Assembly: GCF_012272825.1 (NCBI RefSeq)
Contig: NZ_JAAWWS010000145.1
Span: 215,277 to 279,276 of the forward strand
DNA from: Wenzhouxiangella sp. XN79A
GTDB lineage: Bacteria > Pseudomonadota > Gammaproteobacteria > Xanthomonadales > Wenzhouxiangellaceae
Length of the DNA stretch: 64,000 bases
Reading direction: 5' to 3'
In this document: positions 9,546-18,400 of the stretch, in pieces
How positions within the stretch are numbered: the first letter of the stretch is position 1
Layout: each line of letters begins with the position of its first letter
Notes under the pieces: generated by a model
Seen by the model: only the letters and a program-made list of their open reading frames with translations
The model's database searches: none
Told to the model about the DNA's origin: nothing
Made by a program: the position numbers and the translations under genes

Positions 9546-10053
9546 CCTTCTCGAATCGATCCGCGGCTTCATCGAGATCGGCGGGAACGTCCTGTGGGCG
9601 ATCATGGCCGTTCTGCTGGTGATGTGGACGCTGATCATCGAGCGCTACTGGTACCTCTTCCGGGTGCTGCCGGCCGAGCGTCGTGAGCTCATCGACCGCT
9701 GGCAGGCCAGGAGCGACCATCGCTCCTGGCATGCCCATCGCGTCAAGGAAGAGATGATCAGTCAGTTGCGGGGTCAGCTCGAGAAGAACGTGCGCACGAT
9801 CCAGACCCTGGTCGCGATCTGCCCGCTGCTCGGGCTGCTGGGCACGGTGACCGGCATGGTCGCGGTCTTCGACGTCATGGCGTTCTTCGGCACAGGCAAC
9901 GCCCGGGCCATGGCCGCCGGTGTGTCGAAGGCGACCATCCCGACGATGGCCGGAATGGTGGCCGCCCTGTCCGGGGTCTATTTCGCTTCGCATCTCGACC
10001 GCAAGGCCGACATCGAGGCCGAAAAGCTCGAAGACATCCTGCAGCACGACTGA
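9529..10053 (+). CDS. exbB: ExbB-type proton channel subunit
   Basis: Short MotA/TolQ/ExbB protein of 174 residues, the pentameric proton channel that powers TonB. The first membrane helix (about 18-40, VLWAIMAVLLVMWTLII) is followed by a cytoplasmic loop and the conserved pair of helices with CPLLGLLGTVTGM and SKATIPTMAGMVAALSGVYF. It is the second ExbB-like gene of the operon, as in Vibrio TonB2/TtpC clusters, and precedes exbD by 24 nt. Confidence 0.92.
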   Translation: MVTLYNLLESIRGFIEIGGNVLWAIMAVLLVMWTLIIERYWYLFRVLPAERRELIDRWQARSDHRSWHAHRVKEEMISQLRGQLEKNVRTIQTLVAICPLLGLLGTVTGMVAVFDVMAFFGTGNARAMAAGVSKATIPTMAGMVAALSGVYFASHLDRKADIEAEKLEDILQHD

Positions 10054-10077
10054 GACTGAATCGAGGACCCATCTTCA

Positions 10078-10485
10078 ATGGCACGCAGACACGCTGCAAA
10101 GGACGAGCCGGAGATCAACATCACGCCGATGCTGGACATCGTGTTCATCATGCTGATCTTCTTCATCGTTACCACCACCTTCGTCCGCGAGACCGGCGTC
10201 GAGGTCGAGAAGCCGACGGCCATCACCTCGGAAGCACGACCGCAGGGTAATGTCCTGATCGGAATCGACAGCAATGACCAGATCTGGATGAACGGCAGTC
10301 AGATCGAGTTGAGCGACGTGCGCACCCTGGTGTCCCGCGCACGAGACGAGAACCCGGAGGGCTCGGTCATCCTGATTTCAGACAAGGGTGCTCGCACCGG
10401 GACCCTGGTCGACATCATGGACCAGGTCCAGGCCGCCGGCGTTTCCCGCATGGCAATTTCCGCCGAACAGACCGGCGGGGGGTAG
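10078..10485 (+). CDS. exbD: ExbD-type energy transducer
   Basis: Bitopic inner-membrane protein of 135 residues that sits in the ExbB pore. The single helix carries the essential aspartate in ITPMLDIVFIMLIFFIVTT (Asp near residue 20), and the periplasmic domain follows. GAGGAC about 12 nt upstream supports the ATG. Lies 4 nt upstream of the tonB gene. Confidence 0.93.
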   Translation: MARRHAAKDEPEINITPMLDIVFIMLIFFIVTTTFVRETGVEVEKPTAITSEARPQGNVLIGIDSNDQIWMNGSQIELSDVRTLVSRARDENPEGSVILISDKGARTGTLVDIMDQVQAAGVSRMAISAEQTGGG

Positions 10486-10489
10486 GAAC

Positions 10490-11122
10490 ATGGGTACAGG
10501 ATTTCGTTACGTCATCTCCGTGCTGTTGGCCGTGATCGTCACGCTGGCGGCGTTCTACATGATGCATCGATTGATTTCGGGCGCCGGTGGGCAGCGCGAG
10601 GAAATCGAGCCGCCGCCGGGCATTCGCTTCGGGCCCGTCGAGATCGAGGAGAACCTGACCAAGGAAGAGCGCCGGCGACCCGAGCCGCCGCCGCCGCCGG
10701 ATGAGCCGCCGCCGCCGCCCGATCTCGAGATCGCCCAGGTCGAGCAGCAGGCCGTGAACATGCCCGAGCTCGAGATGCCGGATCTGAACTTCTCGCCGAC
10801 CGGCGGAAACCCCGTGCTCAACAGTTTCAACACCAACCGGAACGCCGAGGGTGACGTGGTGCCGCTGGTTCGGATCCAGCCGCAATATCCCCGGGATGCG
10901 GCGATGAACCAGATCGAAGGCTGGGTTCGCGTCCAGTTCACGATCACCGAGACCGGAACCGTGACCAACCCGCGCGTGATCGACGCCGAGCCACCGCGCG
11001 TGTTCGACCGGGCCGCGCTTCGCGCCATCCTGCGCTGGAAATTCAAGCCGAGGATCGTCGACGGCGTGGCCGTGTCACGCTCCGCAACCCAGCAGATCGA
11101 TTTCAATCTGGACGGATCATGA
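10490..11122 (+). CDS. tonB: TonB-family energy transducer
   Basis: Spans the periplasm to open TonB-dependent outer-membrane receptors. The 210-residue product has an N-terminal membrane anchor (about 8-28), a short proline-rich spacer (RRRPEPPPPPDEPPPPPD) and a C-terminal TonB domain with the YP motif (RIQPQYPRDA), GWVRVQFTITETG and RAILRWKFKPRIVDG. The start ATG at 10490 follows GGTAGGA. The stop overlaps the start of the TPR gene (ATGA). Spacer length is at the short end, typical of TonB2-type proteins. Confidence 0.93.
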   Translation: MGTGFRYVISVLLAVIVTLAAFYMMHRLISGAGGQREEIEPPPGIRFGPVEIEENLTKEERRRPEPPPPPDEPPPPPDLEIAQVEQQAVNMPELEMPDLNFSPTGGNPVLNSFNTNRNAEGDVVPLVRIQPQYPRDAAMNQIEGWVRVQFTITETGTVTNPRVIDAEPPRVFDRAALRAILRWKFKPRIVDGVAVSRSATQQIDFNLDGS

Positions 11123-12411
11123 TTCGCACGAACTCTTCTCTGACCCTTGCCGCGGCGCTGACTGCGGCGTTTGCGGCCAGTCTGGCAGCGCCGACCGCAG
11201 TGTTCGCCCAGGCCGAAGGAACGGTGACCTGCGGAGTCGAACGCGAGGTCGATCCGGGGCTGTTGTCCGAGCCGGTCTATCGGCGGCTCAACGACATCTT
11301 CGAGAAATTCGGCGAGGACCTGTTCGCCGAGGCCTACAACGACCTGGCCGAAATGCGCGAGCGTCGGCTGTCCGATTACGAAAAGGCATCGGTCGAGCAG
11401 GCCATGGGCTTTGCAGCCGCGCAGCAGGAGGATTACCAGCGCGCGATCCGGCATTTCAATGAAGCGATCCGGATCAATTCGATGCCGAACGACCAGCACT
11501 TCGAGATGATCCTGCAGGTCGCCCAGCTCTACAACGCCATCGAGCAGTACGACGAGGCCCTGGAGCAGCTCGATCTCTGGTTCTGCGTGTCCACCGAGGA
11601 TGCCAAGAAGCAGGCCGACGTCTGGCTTCTGAAGGCCAACCTGCACATGCAGCGTGACGAGTTCCGGCAGGCGCTGGAATCCATCGACACGGCGATCGAG
11701 CTTCGCGAGGATCCGCCGGAGAGCTGGTACCGCGTCAAGCTCGGCATGCACATGGAGCTCGAGGAATGGCCGCCGGCCGTCGACGTGCTGAAGATCCTGA
11801 TCGCGATGAACCCGGACCGAAAGGCCTACTGGATTCAGCTGTCGGGTATCCAGATCGAGCTCGATAACGAAGAGGAGGCCATGGCCGCCCTGCGCCTGGC
11901 CTGGCGCAAGGGTCTGCTCGACAAGGGTAGTGAATTCATTCAGTTGGCTGGCCTGCTGCAGGAGCTGGACTCGCCGCGTCAAGCGGCCTCGGTGCTCCAG
12001 GACGGGCTGGAACGCGGCATTGTCGATGCGACCACGCAGAACTGGGAAATGACCGCGGGCGCCTGGTACGAAGCGCGCGAGATGGACCAGGCGCTGGCGG
12101 CCTACGACCGCGCCGGCGAGCTTTCCGATAGCGGGAAGATCGACTTCCAGCGCGCCTCGATCCTGGTCAACCGTGAAGACTGGGATGAAGCGCTGGCCGC
12201 TGCGAACCGGGCGCTGGAAAAAGGCGACCTGACCGACTCGCAAGCAGGCAATGCACACATCCTCGTGGGCATGTCGCATTTCAATCTCGGCGATTACGAT
12301 GAGGCCGAACAGGCCTTTAATCGTGCGTCGGACTATGGCAGACTCCGAGCAGCGGCGCAGGAGTGGATCAACCACATCAACCAGACACGCCAGCGGATAG
12401 CAAGCCGTTAA
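11119..12411 (+). CDS. exported tetratricopeptide-repeat protein of the TonB operon
   Basis: Exported 430-residue protein with a signal peptide ending VFAQ, followed by TPR-like helical pairs from about residue 55 to the end (for example EDYQRAIRHFNEAIRINSMP and NLGDYDEAEQAFNRAS). TPR proteins of this kind close DUF3450-ttpC-exbB-exbD-tonB operons; in Vibrio the equivalent is TtpB-like and needed for some substrates, but the molecular role is unclear. Coupled to tonB by a 4-nt overlap. No lipobox is seen. Confidence 0.85.
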   Translation: MIRTNSSLTLAAALTAAFAASLAAPTAVFAQAEGTVTCGVEREVDPGLLSEPVYRRLNDIFEKFGEDLFAEAYNDLAEMRERRLSDYEKASVEQAMGFAAAQQEDYQRAIRHFNEAIRINSMPNDQHFEMILQVAQLYNAIEQYDEALEQLDLWFCVSTEDAKKQADVWLLKANLHMQRDEFRQALESIDTAIELREDPPESWYRVKLGMHMELEEWPPAVDVLKILIAMNPDRKAYWIQLSGIQIELDNEEEAMAALRLAWRKGLLDKGSEFIQLAGLLQELDSPRQAASVLQDGLERGIVDATTQNWEMTAGAWYEAREMDQALAAYDRAGELSDSGKIDFQRASILVNREDWDEALAAANRALEKGDLTDSQAGNAHILVGMSHFNLGDYDEAEQAFNRASDYGRLRAAAQEWINHINQTRQRIASR

Positions 12412-12499
12412 CAGGATGCGGATCATCGAAACGCCGGAACGACAACGTCCGATGAACGCACTAACTGACCTTCGACATCGCTGACCGGGGAGGAAGACG

Positions 12500-13174
12500 A
12501 TGCAGAACAATACCGAGAGCACCTTGGACCAACAGGTCGGCGACGACGCTGGATCGGCAGGCACTGTTTCTCCGCCCGAGCCCGCTCCAGAGAAGAAGAC
12601 TTCCAGGAAGAAGGCGTCCAAGAAGAAGGCTTCCAAGAAGAAGGCCTCCAAGAAGAAGGCGTCCAAGAAGAAGGCCTCCAAGAAGAAGGCGTCCAAGAAG
12701 AAGGCCTCCAAGAAGAAGGCCTCCAAGAAGAAGGCCTCCAAGAAGAAGGCCTCCAAGAAGAAGGCCTCCAAGAAGAAGGCCTCCAAGAAGAAGGCCTCCA
12801 AGAAGAAGGCCTCCAAGAAGAAGGCCTCCAAGAAGAAGGCCTCCAAGAAGAAGGCCTCCAAGAAGAAGGCTTCCAGGAAGAAGGCCTCCAAGAAGAAGGC
12901 CTCCAAGAAGAAGGCCTCCAAGAAGAAGGCCTCCAAGAAGAAGGCCTCCAAGAAGAAGGCCTCCAAGAAGAAGGCCTCCAAGAAGAAGGCCTCCAAGAAG
13001 AAGGCCTCCAAGAAGAAGGCCTCCAAGAAGAAGGCCTCCAAGAAGAAGGCCTCCAAGAAGAAGGCCTCCAAGAAAAAGGCCTCCAAGAAAAAGGCCTCCA
13101 AGAAAAAGGCCTCCAAGAAAAAGGCCTCCAAAAAGAAGGCGACCAGAAAAAAGGCCGGAAAAAAAAAGCGCTGA
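12500..13174 (+). CDS. lysine-rich histone H1-like repeat protein
   Basis: A 224-residue, extremely basic protein. Residues 1-30 are acidic and polar (MQNNTESTLDQQVGDD). The rest is about 36 tandem copies of the pentapeptide ASKKK, with rare variants (TSRKK, ATRKK, AGKKK). Such bacterial H1-like tails bind DNA or RNA and condense nucleoid or polyhydroxyalkanoate granules (AlgP, PhaF, Hc1-type proteins); which applies here is unknown. GAGGAAG 8 nt upstream supports the start. The frame ends in codons GGA AAA AAA AAG CGC TGA. Downstream, a -1 shift leads into a further coding-like frame up to 13362, so the true product may be longer (see the separate entry). Confidence 0.85.
   Translation: MQNNTESTLDQQVGDDAGSAGTVSPPEPAPEKKTSRKKASKKKASKKKASKKKASKKKASKKKASKKKASKKKASKKKASKKKASKKKASKKKASKKKASKKKASKKKASKKKASKKKASKKKASRKKASKKKASKKKASKKKASKKKASKKKASKKKASKKKASKKKASKKKASKKKASKKKASKKKASKKKASKKKASKKKASKKKASKKKATRKKAGKKKR
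12602..13141 (+). repeat. 15-bp tandem repeat encoding ASKKK
   Basis: About 36 head-to-tail copies of the unit TCCAAGAAGAAGGCC with few substitutions (GCGTCC and GCTTCC variants early on). The last copies, from about 13070, change lysine codons from AAG to AAA. The array is a natural site for slipped-strand copy-number change in multiples of five residues, and for assembly error. Confidence 0.95.
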
Positions 13175-13179
13175 GCGCT
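13162..13179 (+). promoter_or_regulatory. candidate -1 ribosomal frameshift site with hairpin
   Basis: A run of nine A's and a G gives the heptamer A AAA AAG at 13162-13168 in the zero frame, the same heptamer and phase as the E. coli dnaX frameshift site. It is two codons before the TGA at 13172-13174. A 5-bp hairpin, AGCGC-TGA-GCGCT (13167-13179), places the stop in its loop. Slipping back one base gives GCG CTG AGC GCT and opens the frame that ends at 13362. Function is inferred, not shown; the hairpin is closer to the slip site than is usual. Confidence 0.5.
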
Positions 13180-13362
13180 GATCCGTGGGCCCGGCTGGCC
13201 GAGGCGGCTGAAATGATCCGGGACGCGGCAAGCCAGATCGCCGCGCAGGAAGCGGCTGCCAGCCGCCGAGCGCTGGATGACATTGTCGGCGCAACGCGGT
13301 CGAAACTCGTCGACCTCGAGGAAATGGCCGAGAAGGGCATTGCCCGGATCACCGGCAAGTAG
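13168..13362 (+). CDS. -1-frame helical extension of the H1-like protein (or a small separate gene)
   Basis: Entered by a -1 shift at the A9G run, this frame encodes about 64 residues starting ALSADPWARLAEAAEMIRD and ending KGIARITGK before TAG at 13360-13362. Codon third positions are mostly G or C like neighbouring genes, and the predicted product is two amphipathic helices with regular hydrophobic spacing, so it looks genuinely coding. An independent 49-residue product from ATG 13213 with GAGG 8 nt upstream is possible, but the coding look begins before that ATG. Its helices are loosely phasin-like; I would not name a family. It ends 22 nt before xerD. An uncorrected indel in the A run would also explain it. 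Confidence 0.55.
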   Translation, partial: ALSADPWARLAEAAEMIRDAASQIAAQEAAASRRALDDIVGATRSKLVDLEEMAEKGIARITGK

Positions 13363-13384
13363 CTCATTGCACGGGCCGCCGGCG

Positions 13385-14278
13385 ATGGATGATCCGGGTG
13401 AGCTGATCGACCGCTTCATCGACGCCGCCTGGGCCGAAGACGGCCTGGCGCCGAAATCCCTCGACGCCTATCGAAACGACCTGACCGGGTTTGCCCGGTC
13501 GGGTCTTTTCGTGAGCGCCGGGCGCTTGATCGTCGTCGAACGACGCACGCTGATGGACCTGTTCGCGCAGCGATTGCGTGGCGGCACGCAGGTCAGCAGC
13601 CTGCGCCGACAGCTCAGCGCGCTGCGGCGCTTCTGCGCCTGGCTGCGGCGTGAGGGGCGAATGAACGACGATCCGCTGGCCCATTTCGAGCCGCCGCGTT
13701 CTCCGATGCGATTGCCCGGTGTGCTCAGCGAGAACGAAGTGGTTGCCCTGATGCGCTCGCCGGACGTGGATACAGCACTGGGGCTGCGCGACCGAGCGAT
13801 GCTCGAGGTGCTCTACGCCAGCGGGCTGCGCGTCAGCGAGCTGGCCGGTCTGGAGCGGGCCAACGTGAACCTGCGACAGGGCGTGGTCCGGGTGACCGGA
13901 AAGGGCGGCAAGGATCGGCTCGTTCCGCTGGGCGATTCGGCCTGTGAATGGTTGACTCGCTGGATGGACGGGCCGCGCAGGGACTGGGCCGACGACTCGG
14001 ACGATGCTGTGTTCGTATCCCGGCGCGGTCGTCGCTTGTCGAGGCAGGGCATCTGGCAGCGCATCCGTGGTCAGGCCCTGGCGCTGGGCTTCGGCTCGCG
14101 ATTGACCCCCCACAAGCTGCGCCATTCGTTCGCCACCCACATGCTCGATCACGGCGCCGACCTGCGAGTGGTCCAGATGCTGCTCGGTCACGCCGACCTG
14201 GCGACGACCCAGATCTACACCCACGTGGCCCAGGCTCGACTCAAGGACCTGCATCATCGGCACCACCCGCGCGGTTAG
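13385..14278 (+). CDS. xerD: site-specific tyrosine recombinase XerD
   Basis: Recombinase that, with XerC, resolves chromosome dimers at dif. The 297-residue length is standard. The SAM-like N-terminal domain spans about 1-85. The catalytic domain carries the first arginine at residue 149 (ASGLRVSEL), [10 protein letters not shown] with His/Arg near 242-245, LLGH near 265 and the nucleophile tyrosine in TTQIYTHV near 277. The start [11 protein letters not shown] is chosen on family alignment; the frame is open further upstream but that part is the H1-like gene tail in another frame. Confidence 0.95.
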   Translation: MDDPGELIDRFIDAAWAEDGLAPKSLDAYRNDLTGFARSGLFVSAGRLIVVERRTLMDLFAQRLRGGTQVSSLRRQLSALRRFCAWLRREGRMNDDPLAHFEPPRSPMRLPGVLSENEVVALMRSPDVDTALGLRDRAMLEVLYASGLRVSELAGLERANVNLRQGVVRVTGKGGKDRLVPLGDSACEWLTRWMDGPRRDWADDSDDAVFVSRRGRRLSRQGIWQRIRGQALALGFGSRLTPHKLRHSFATHMLDHGADLRVVQMLLGHADLATTQIYTHVAQARLKDLHHRHHPRG

Positions 14279-14510
14279 CGGTCCCGGTCACGATGCGTTC
14301 ACTGCCGTGCATCGCCGCGAGCGGGCCGCACCGGGTGGCCCCGTCTTCCACGGCCGAAGCGCGATCCACGCAGACCTGCGGTGAGATTCCGTAGACTACG
14401 CCGATTCCGTTTCGGGCCGGAACTTCCAGTCGATCTTCCGTTCCAAGCGACCGTTCCCGCCGGTTCCGAAGCGTTCCGGTGCATTCAAGAAACCACGACC
14501 GAGGACTGCC

Positions 14511-15251
14511 GTGAACATCCGACCCCTTTCGACCCTGCTGGCCGTCGGCGCGCTTGTGCTGACCACGATGCCGGCTGATGCCCAGGACTATCAGGTCGTG
14601 CGCGACCGACTGGAAAGCCTGACCGGGCCCGAGACCGAAATCACCATTGCCGAGTCGGCGATCCCGGGCGTGCTCCAGGTTCGGCTGGGCGGCGATATCG
14701 TCTACATGAGCGAAGACGGGCGGTATCTGATGCAGGGTCGTCTGCTCGACCTGGAGTCGCGGACCGACCTGACCAATGCCGCCAAGACCGAGATCCGCAA
14801 GGACCTGGTCCAGGCCATCGACACCGAGCAACTGATCCGGTTCGGCCCGGACAACCCCGAATATGAACTGCTGGTCTTCACCGACGTCGACTGCGGCTAT
14901 TGCCGCCGGCTGCATCAGCAGATCAGCGAGTACACCGAAGCCGGCATCCGGATCAACTATCTGGCGTTTCCGCGGGCCGGGGCCGGATCGGAAACCTTCC
15001 GCAAGATGGATGCCGTCTGGTGCAGTGATGACCAGCATGCGGCGATGGACGAGGCCAAGGCCGGCGGCAGTCCGACCGCCGAGGCCTGCCAGTCGCCGGT
15101 GGCCGAGCAGTACCGCCTGGGCCAGGCGCTGGGCGTGACCGGCACGCCGGCGCTGCTGACCATGGACGGCGACCTGATCCCCGGCTACGTTCCGGCCGAC
15201 GATCTGCGCGGCCGACTGGAACAGCTGGCCGCGCAGCACAGCGCCGACTGA
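14511..15251 (+). CDS. dsbC: periplasmic thiol:disulfide interchange protein DsbC
   Basis: Periplasmic disulfide isomerase of 246 residues. It has a signal peptide ending PADAQ (about 25 residues), an N-terminal dimerisation domain with the typical IPGVLQVRLGGDIVYMSEDG pattern, and a thioredoxin-fold domain with the active site DCGYC at residues 128-131 and the cis-proline loop GVTGTPALL. The start is GTG with GAGGAC 5 nt upstream. It follows xerD, the usual gammaproteobacterial order. The 232-nt gap before it has a weak TAGACT -10-like box near 14393. Confidence 0.94.
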   Translation: MNIRPLSTLLAVGALVLTTMPADAQDYQVVRDRLESLTGPETEITIAESAIPGVLQVRLGGDIVYMSEDGRYLMQGRLLDLESRTDLTNAAKTEIRKDLVQAIDTEQLIRFGPDNPEYELLVFTDVDCGYCRRLHQQISEYTEAGIRINYLAFPRAGAGSETFRKMDAVWCSDDQHAAMDEAKAGGSPTAEACQSPVAEQYRLGQALGVTGTPALLTMDGDLIPGYVPADDLRGRLEQLAAQHSAD

Positions 15252-15376
15252 AGGTCCGATCCATCCGGATTCCACGTCCGACCGGCCATCGGTCGGGCGT
15301 AGTGCTGTCGCGTTCCGACCGACCGATGAAGGACAGCGACCGCCTTCACGCCGCCCGTTCGGCCAGGCCGGGTCCG

Positions 15377-15382
15377 TATAAT
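15377..15382 (+). promoter_or_regulatory. candidate -10 box for purL
   Basis: A perfect TATAAT in the context CCGTATAATG, 29 nt before the purL ATG. The -35 region is poor, so recognition may depend on the -10 alone. The same CCGTATAAT context recurs before gspE. Confidence 0.55.
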
Positions 15383-15411
15383 GCGGGCCGTCCAGTCAGC
15401 GGGCCGCCGCG

Positions 15412-18400
15412 ATGAAGTTTCTGCTCGGCCGGGGTGGTCTTCCCCGGTTCAAGACCGCCGCACTTTCCGATCAACTCGTTCGCCGAATCGGGCGCCCCGT
15501 CCGGATCGACAGCCGCGAGTTCCTGATGCTCGATCTGGAGCCGGCTGCATGGGCCGAACGGTCCGAGGCCCTTCTCCAGGTGCTCGATGCCGAGCCGATG
15601 CCTTCCGGGATGCCGGACGCGACCCACCTGTTCGTGGTGCCGCGCCGCGGTGTGGTCAGCCCCTGGGCCAGCAAGGCCGGCGACATCCTCACCCGCTGCC
15701 ACGTCGACGGCGTCCGAAGAGTCGAGCGCGGGACCTGGCTGCAGATCGAGGGAATCGAGCCCGATGAACTCGACGAGGAAACCCGGCAGCTCTTCTACGA
15801 TCGGATGACCGAGGCGGCGGTCGATGATCTTTCCGCGCTGGCGGACTGGTTCGAGCCGCTGGCGCCCGAGCCGCTGGGTCGGCTGGCGCTCGGCGACGAT
15901 CCCGCCGCCGCCCTGGCGCGGGCCAACGACGAGATGGGCCTGGCGCTGAACGCCGACGAGATCGATTACCTGGTCGAGGCCTATGCGGCACTCGGCCGCG
16001 ATCCGACCGATGCCGAGCTGATGATGTTCGCGCAGGCCAATTCCGAGCACTGCCGGCACAAGATCTTCAACGCCGACTGGGTCGTCGATGGCGAGCCGCT
16101 CGGCGATTCGCTGTTCGGCATGATCCGCACCACCCACCGCGAAACGCCCGACGGCGTGCTGGTCGCCTATGACGACAATGCGGCCGTCCTGCGTGGTTTC
16201 GACGGCGAGCTGTTCAGCCCCGGCATCGATGATCCGGTCTGGCGGGTCGAGGCGCTGCCGCTGCATATTCAGATCAAGGTCGAGACGCATAACCATCCGA
16301 CCGCGATCTCGCCCGAGCCGGGTGCCGCAACCGGGTCCGGCGGCGAAATCCGCGACGAGGCCGCGACCGGTCGCGGCGGTCGGCCGGTCGCGGGCCTGAC
16401 CGGTTTCAGCGTGTCCGACCTGCGGATTCCGGACGCGCTCAGGCCCTGGGAGACCGCGCCGCCGCCGCCGTCGAGGCTGGCCACGGCGCTGGAAATCATG
16501 ATCGAGGCGCCGATCGGCGCGGCCCGCTACAACAACGAATTCGGCCGACCGAACCTCGGCGGCTATTTCCGCACGTTTTCCGCCGAGATCGACGGTCGGC
16601 TGTGGGGCTACCACAAGCCGATCATGATCGCCGGCGGCTCCGGCACCATTGCCGAGGGCCAGACCGGGAAGAAGCCGCTGGACGAGGGCTACCGGGTGAT
16701 CGTGCTCGGCGGTCCGGCGATGCTGATCGGGCTCGGCGGCGGCGCGGCCTCCAGTGTCCATTCCGGCCAGTCCAGCGAGGCGCTGGATTTCGCCTCGGTC
16801 CAGCGCGCCAACCCCGAGATGGAGCGCCGCTGCCAGGAAGTCATCGACCGCTGCTGGTCGCTGGGCGCCGACAATCCGATCGCGTCGATCCACGACGTCG
16901 GTGCCGGCGGCCTGTCCAACGCCATTCCCGAGCTGCTGGACGACGGCGGGGTCGGCGCCGAGCTGCAGCTGCGCGCGATTCCGGCCGCCGATCGTTCGCT
17001 GTCGCCGATGGCCATCTGGTGCAACGAATCGCAGGAGCGCTACGTGCTGGCCGTGGCCGAGGACGACCTGGACCGCTTCCGCGCGATCTGCGAGCGCGAG
17101 CGCTGCCCGTTCGCCGACCTCGGGCCGGCGACGGCCGGTCATCGGCTGCATGTGGCCGACGCCGAGCACGGCGACGCCCCGGTCGACCTGGATCTCGATG
17201 TCCTGCTCGGCAAGACCCCCGCGCTGACCATGGACGTCTCGCGTGCTGCCGTTCCGGTCGACGACCGGGGTACCGAGGGCCTGGAGCCCGATGCAGCGCT
17301 CGACGCCGTGCTCGCCGTGCCCGCCGTGGCCAGCAAGCAGTTCCTGATCACCATCGGCGACCGGACGGTCGGCGGCCTGAGCGCCCGCGACCAGATGATC
17401 GGGCCGTGGCAAGTGCCGGTCGCCGACTGCGCGCTGACCCTGACCGACTATGCACACTACACCGGCACCGCGATGGCCATGGGCGAACGCAGCCCGCTGG
17501 CGGTCTGGGATGCCCCGGCCTCGGGCCGGATGGCGGTGGCCGAGGCCTTGACCAACCTGGCCGGCGTTGCACTGAGCGGTCGCCGTTCGATCAAGCTGTC
17601 GGCCAACTGGATGGCGGCCAGCGGTGCACCGGGCCAGGACGCCGCGCTGCGCGAAACCGTCGAGGCCGTCGCGTTGGCATTCTGCCGGTCGCTGGAACTG
17701 GCCATCCCGGTCGGCAAGGACTCGCTGTCGATGCAGACCCGCTGGCGCGATGCCGACGGCGATCAGGTGATGATCGCGCCGGTCTCGCTGATCGTCTCGG
17801 CCTTCGCGCCGGTCGACGATGTCCGCCGCGCGGTCACGCCCGAACTCCAGCTCGACGCCGGGCCGAGCGAACTGTTGCTGCTGGCCCTGCCCGGCATGCG
17901 GCTCGGCGGATCGGCGCTGGCCCAGGCCACCGGCCGTGCGTTGGGCGCGGTGCCGGACGTCGATTCGGTCGACGACTTCGCCGCGCTGTTCGACGCCGTC
18001 CAGCAGCTGCTGGCCGAAGGCCGGATCCTGGCCCTGCACGATCGCTCCGACGGTGGCCTGCTGGTCAGCGTGCTCGAAATGGCACTTGCCGGGCACGCCG
18101 GGGTGGCCCTGGACCTGTCCGACGACGTCGATCCGATCGCTGCGCTGTTCAACGAGGAGATCGGCCTGGTCGTCCAGGCGCGGGCCGCCGACCGGACCGC
18201 GATCGAGCAGCGACTGGCCGATGCCGGGCTGGCCCATGCGCTGACCGTGCTCGGCCGGGTGACCGGCGACGATCGGCTGCGCGTTGCACGGGCCGGTGCG
18301 ACCTGCATCGACCGTCCGCTGGCCGAGCTGCACAGGGCCTGGGCATCGACCAGCTGGCGCGTCCAGCGGTTGCGCGACCATCCCGACTGCGCCGACGAGG

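Noticed and set aside
12416..12484. 22-codon frame starting MRIIETPERQ between the TPR gene and the H1-like gene
   Set aside because: No ribosome binding site and too short to support; may be chance.
12602..13141. CRISPR-like array
   Set aside because: 15-bp units are directly adjacent without spacers and encode a regular pentapeptide; a coding tandem repeat.
10555..13419. Minus-strand frame with repeated FFLEA, and overlapping LLLGG and SSWRP frames
   Set aside because: Antisense readings of the 15-bp ASKKK repeat; no ribosome binding site or plausible start.
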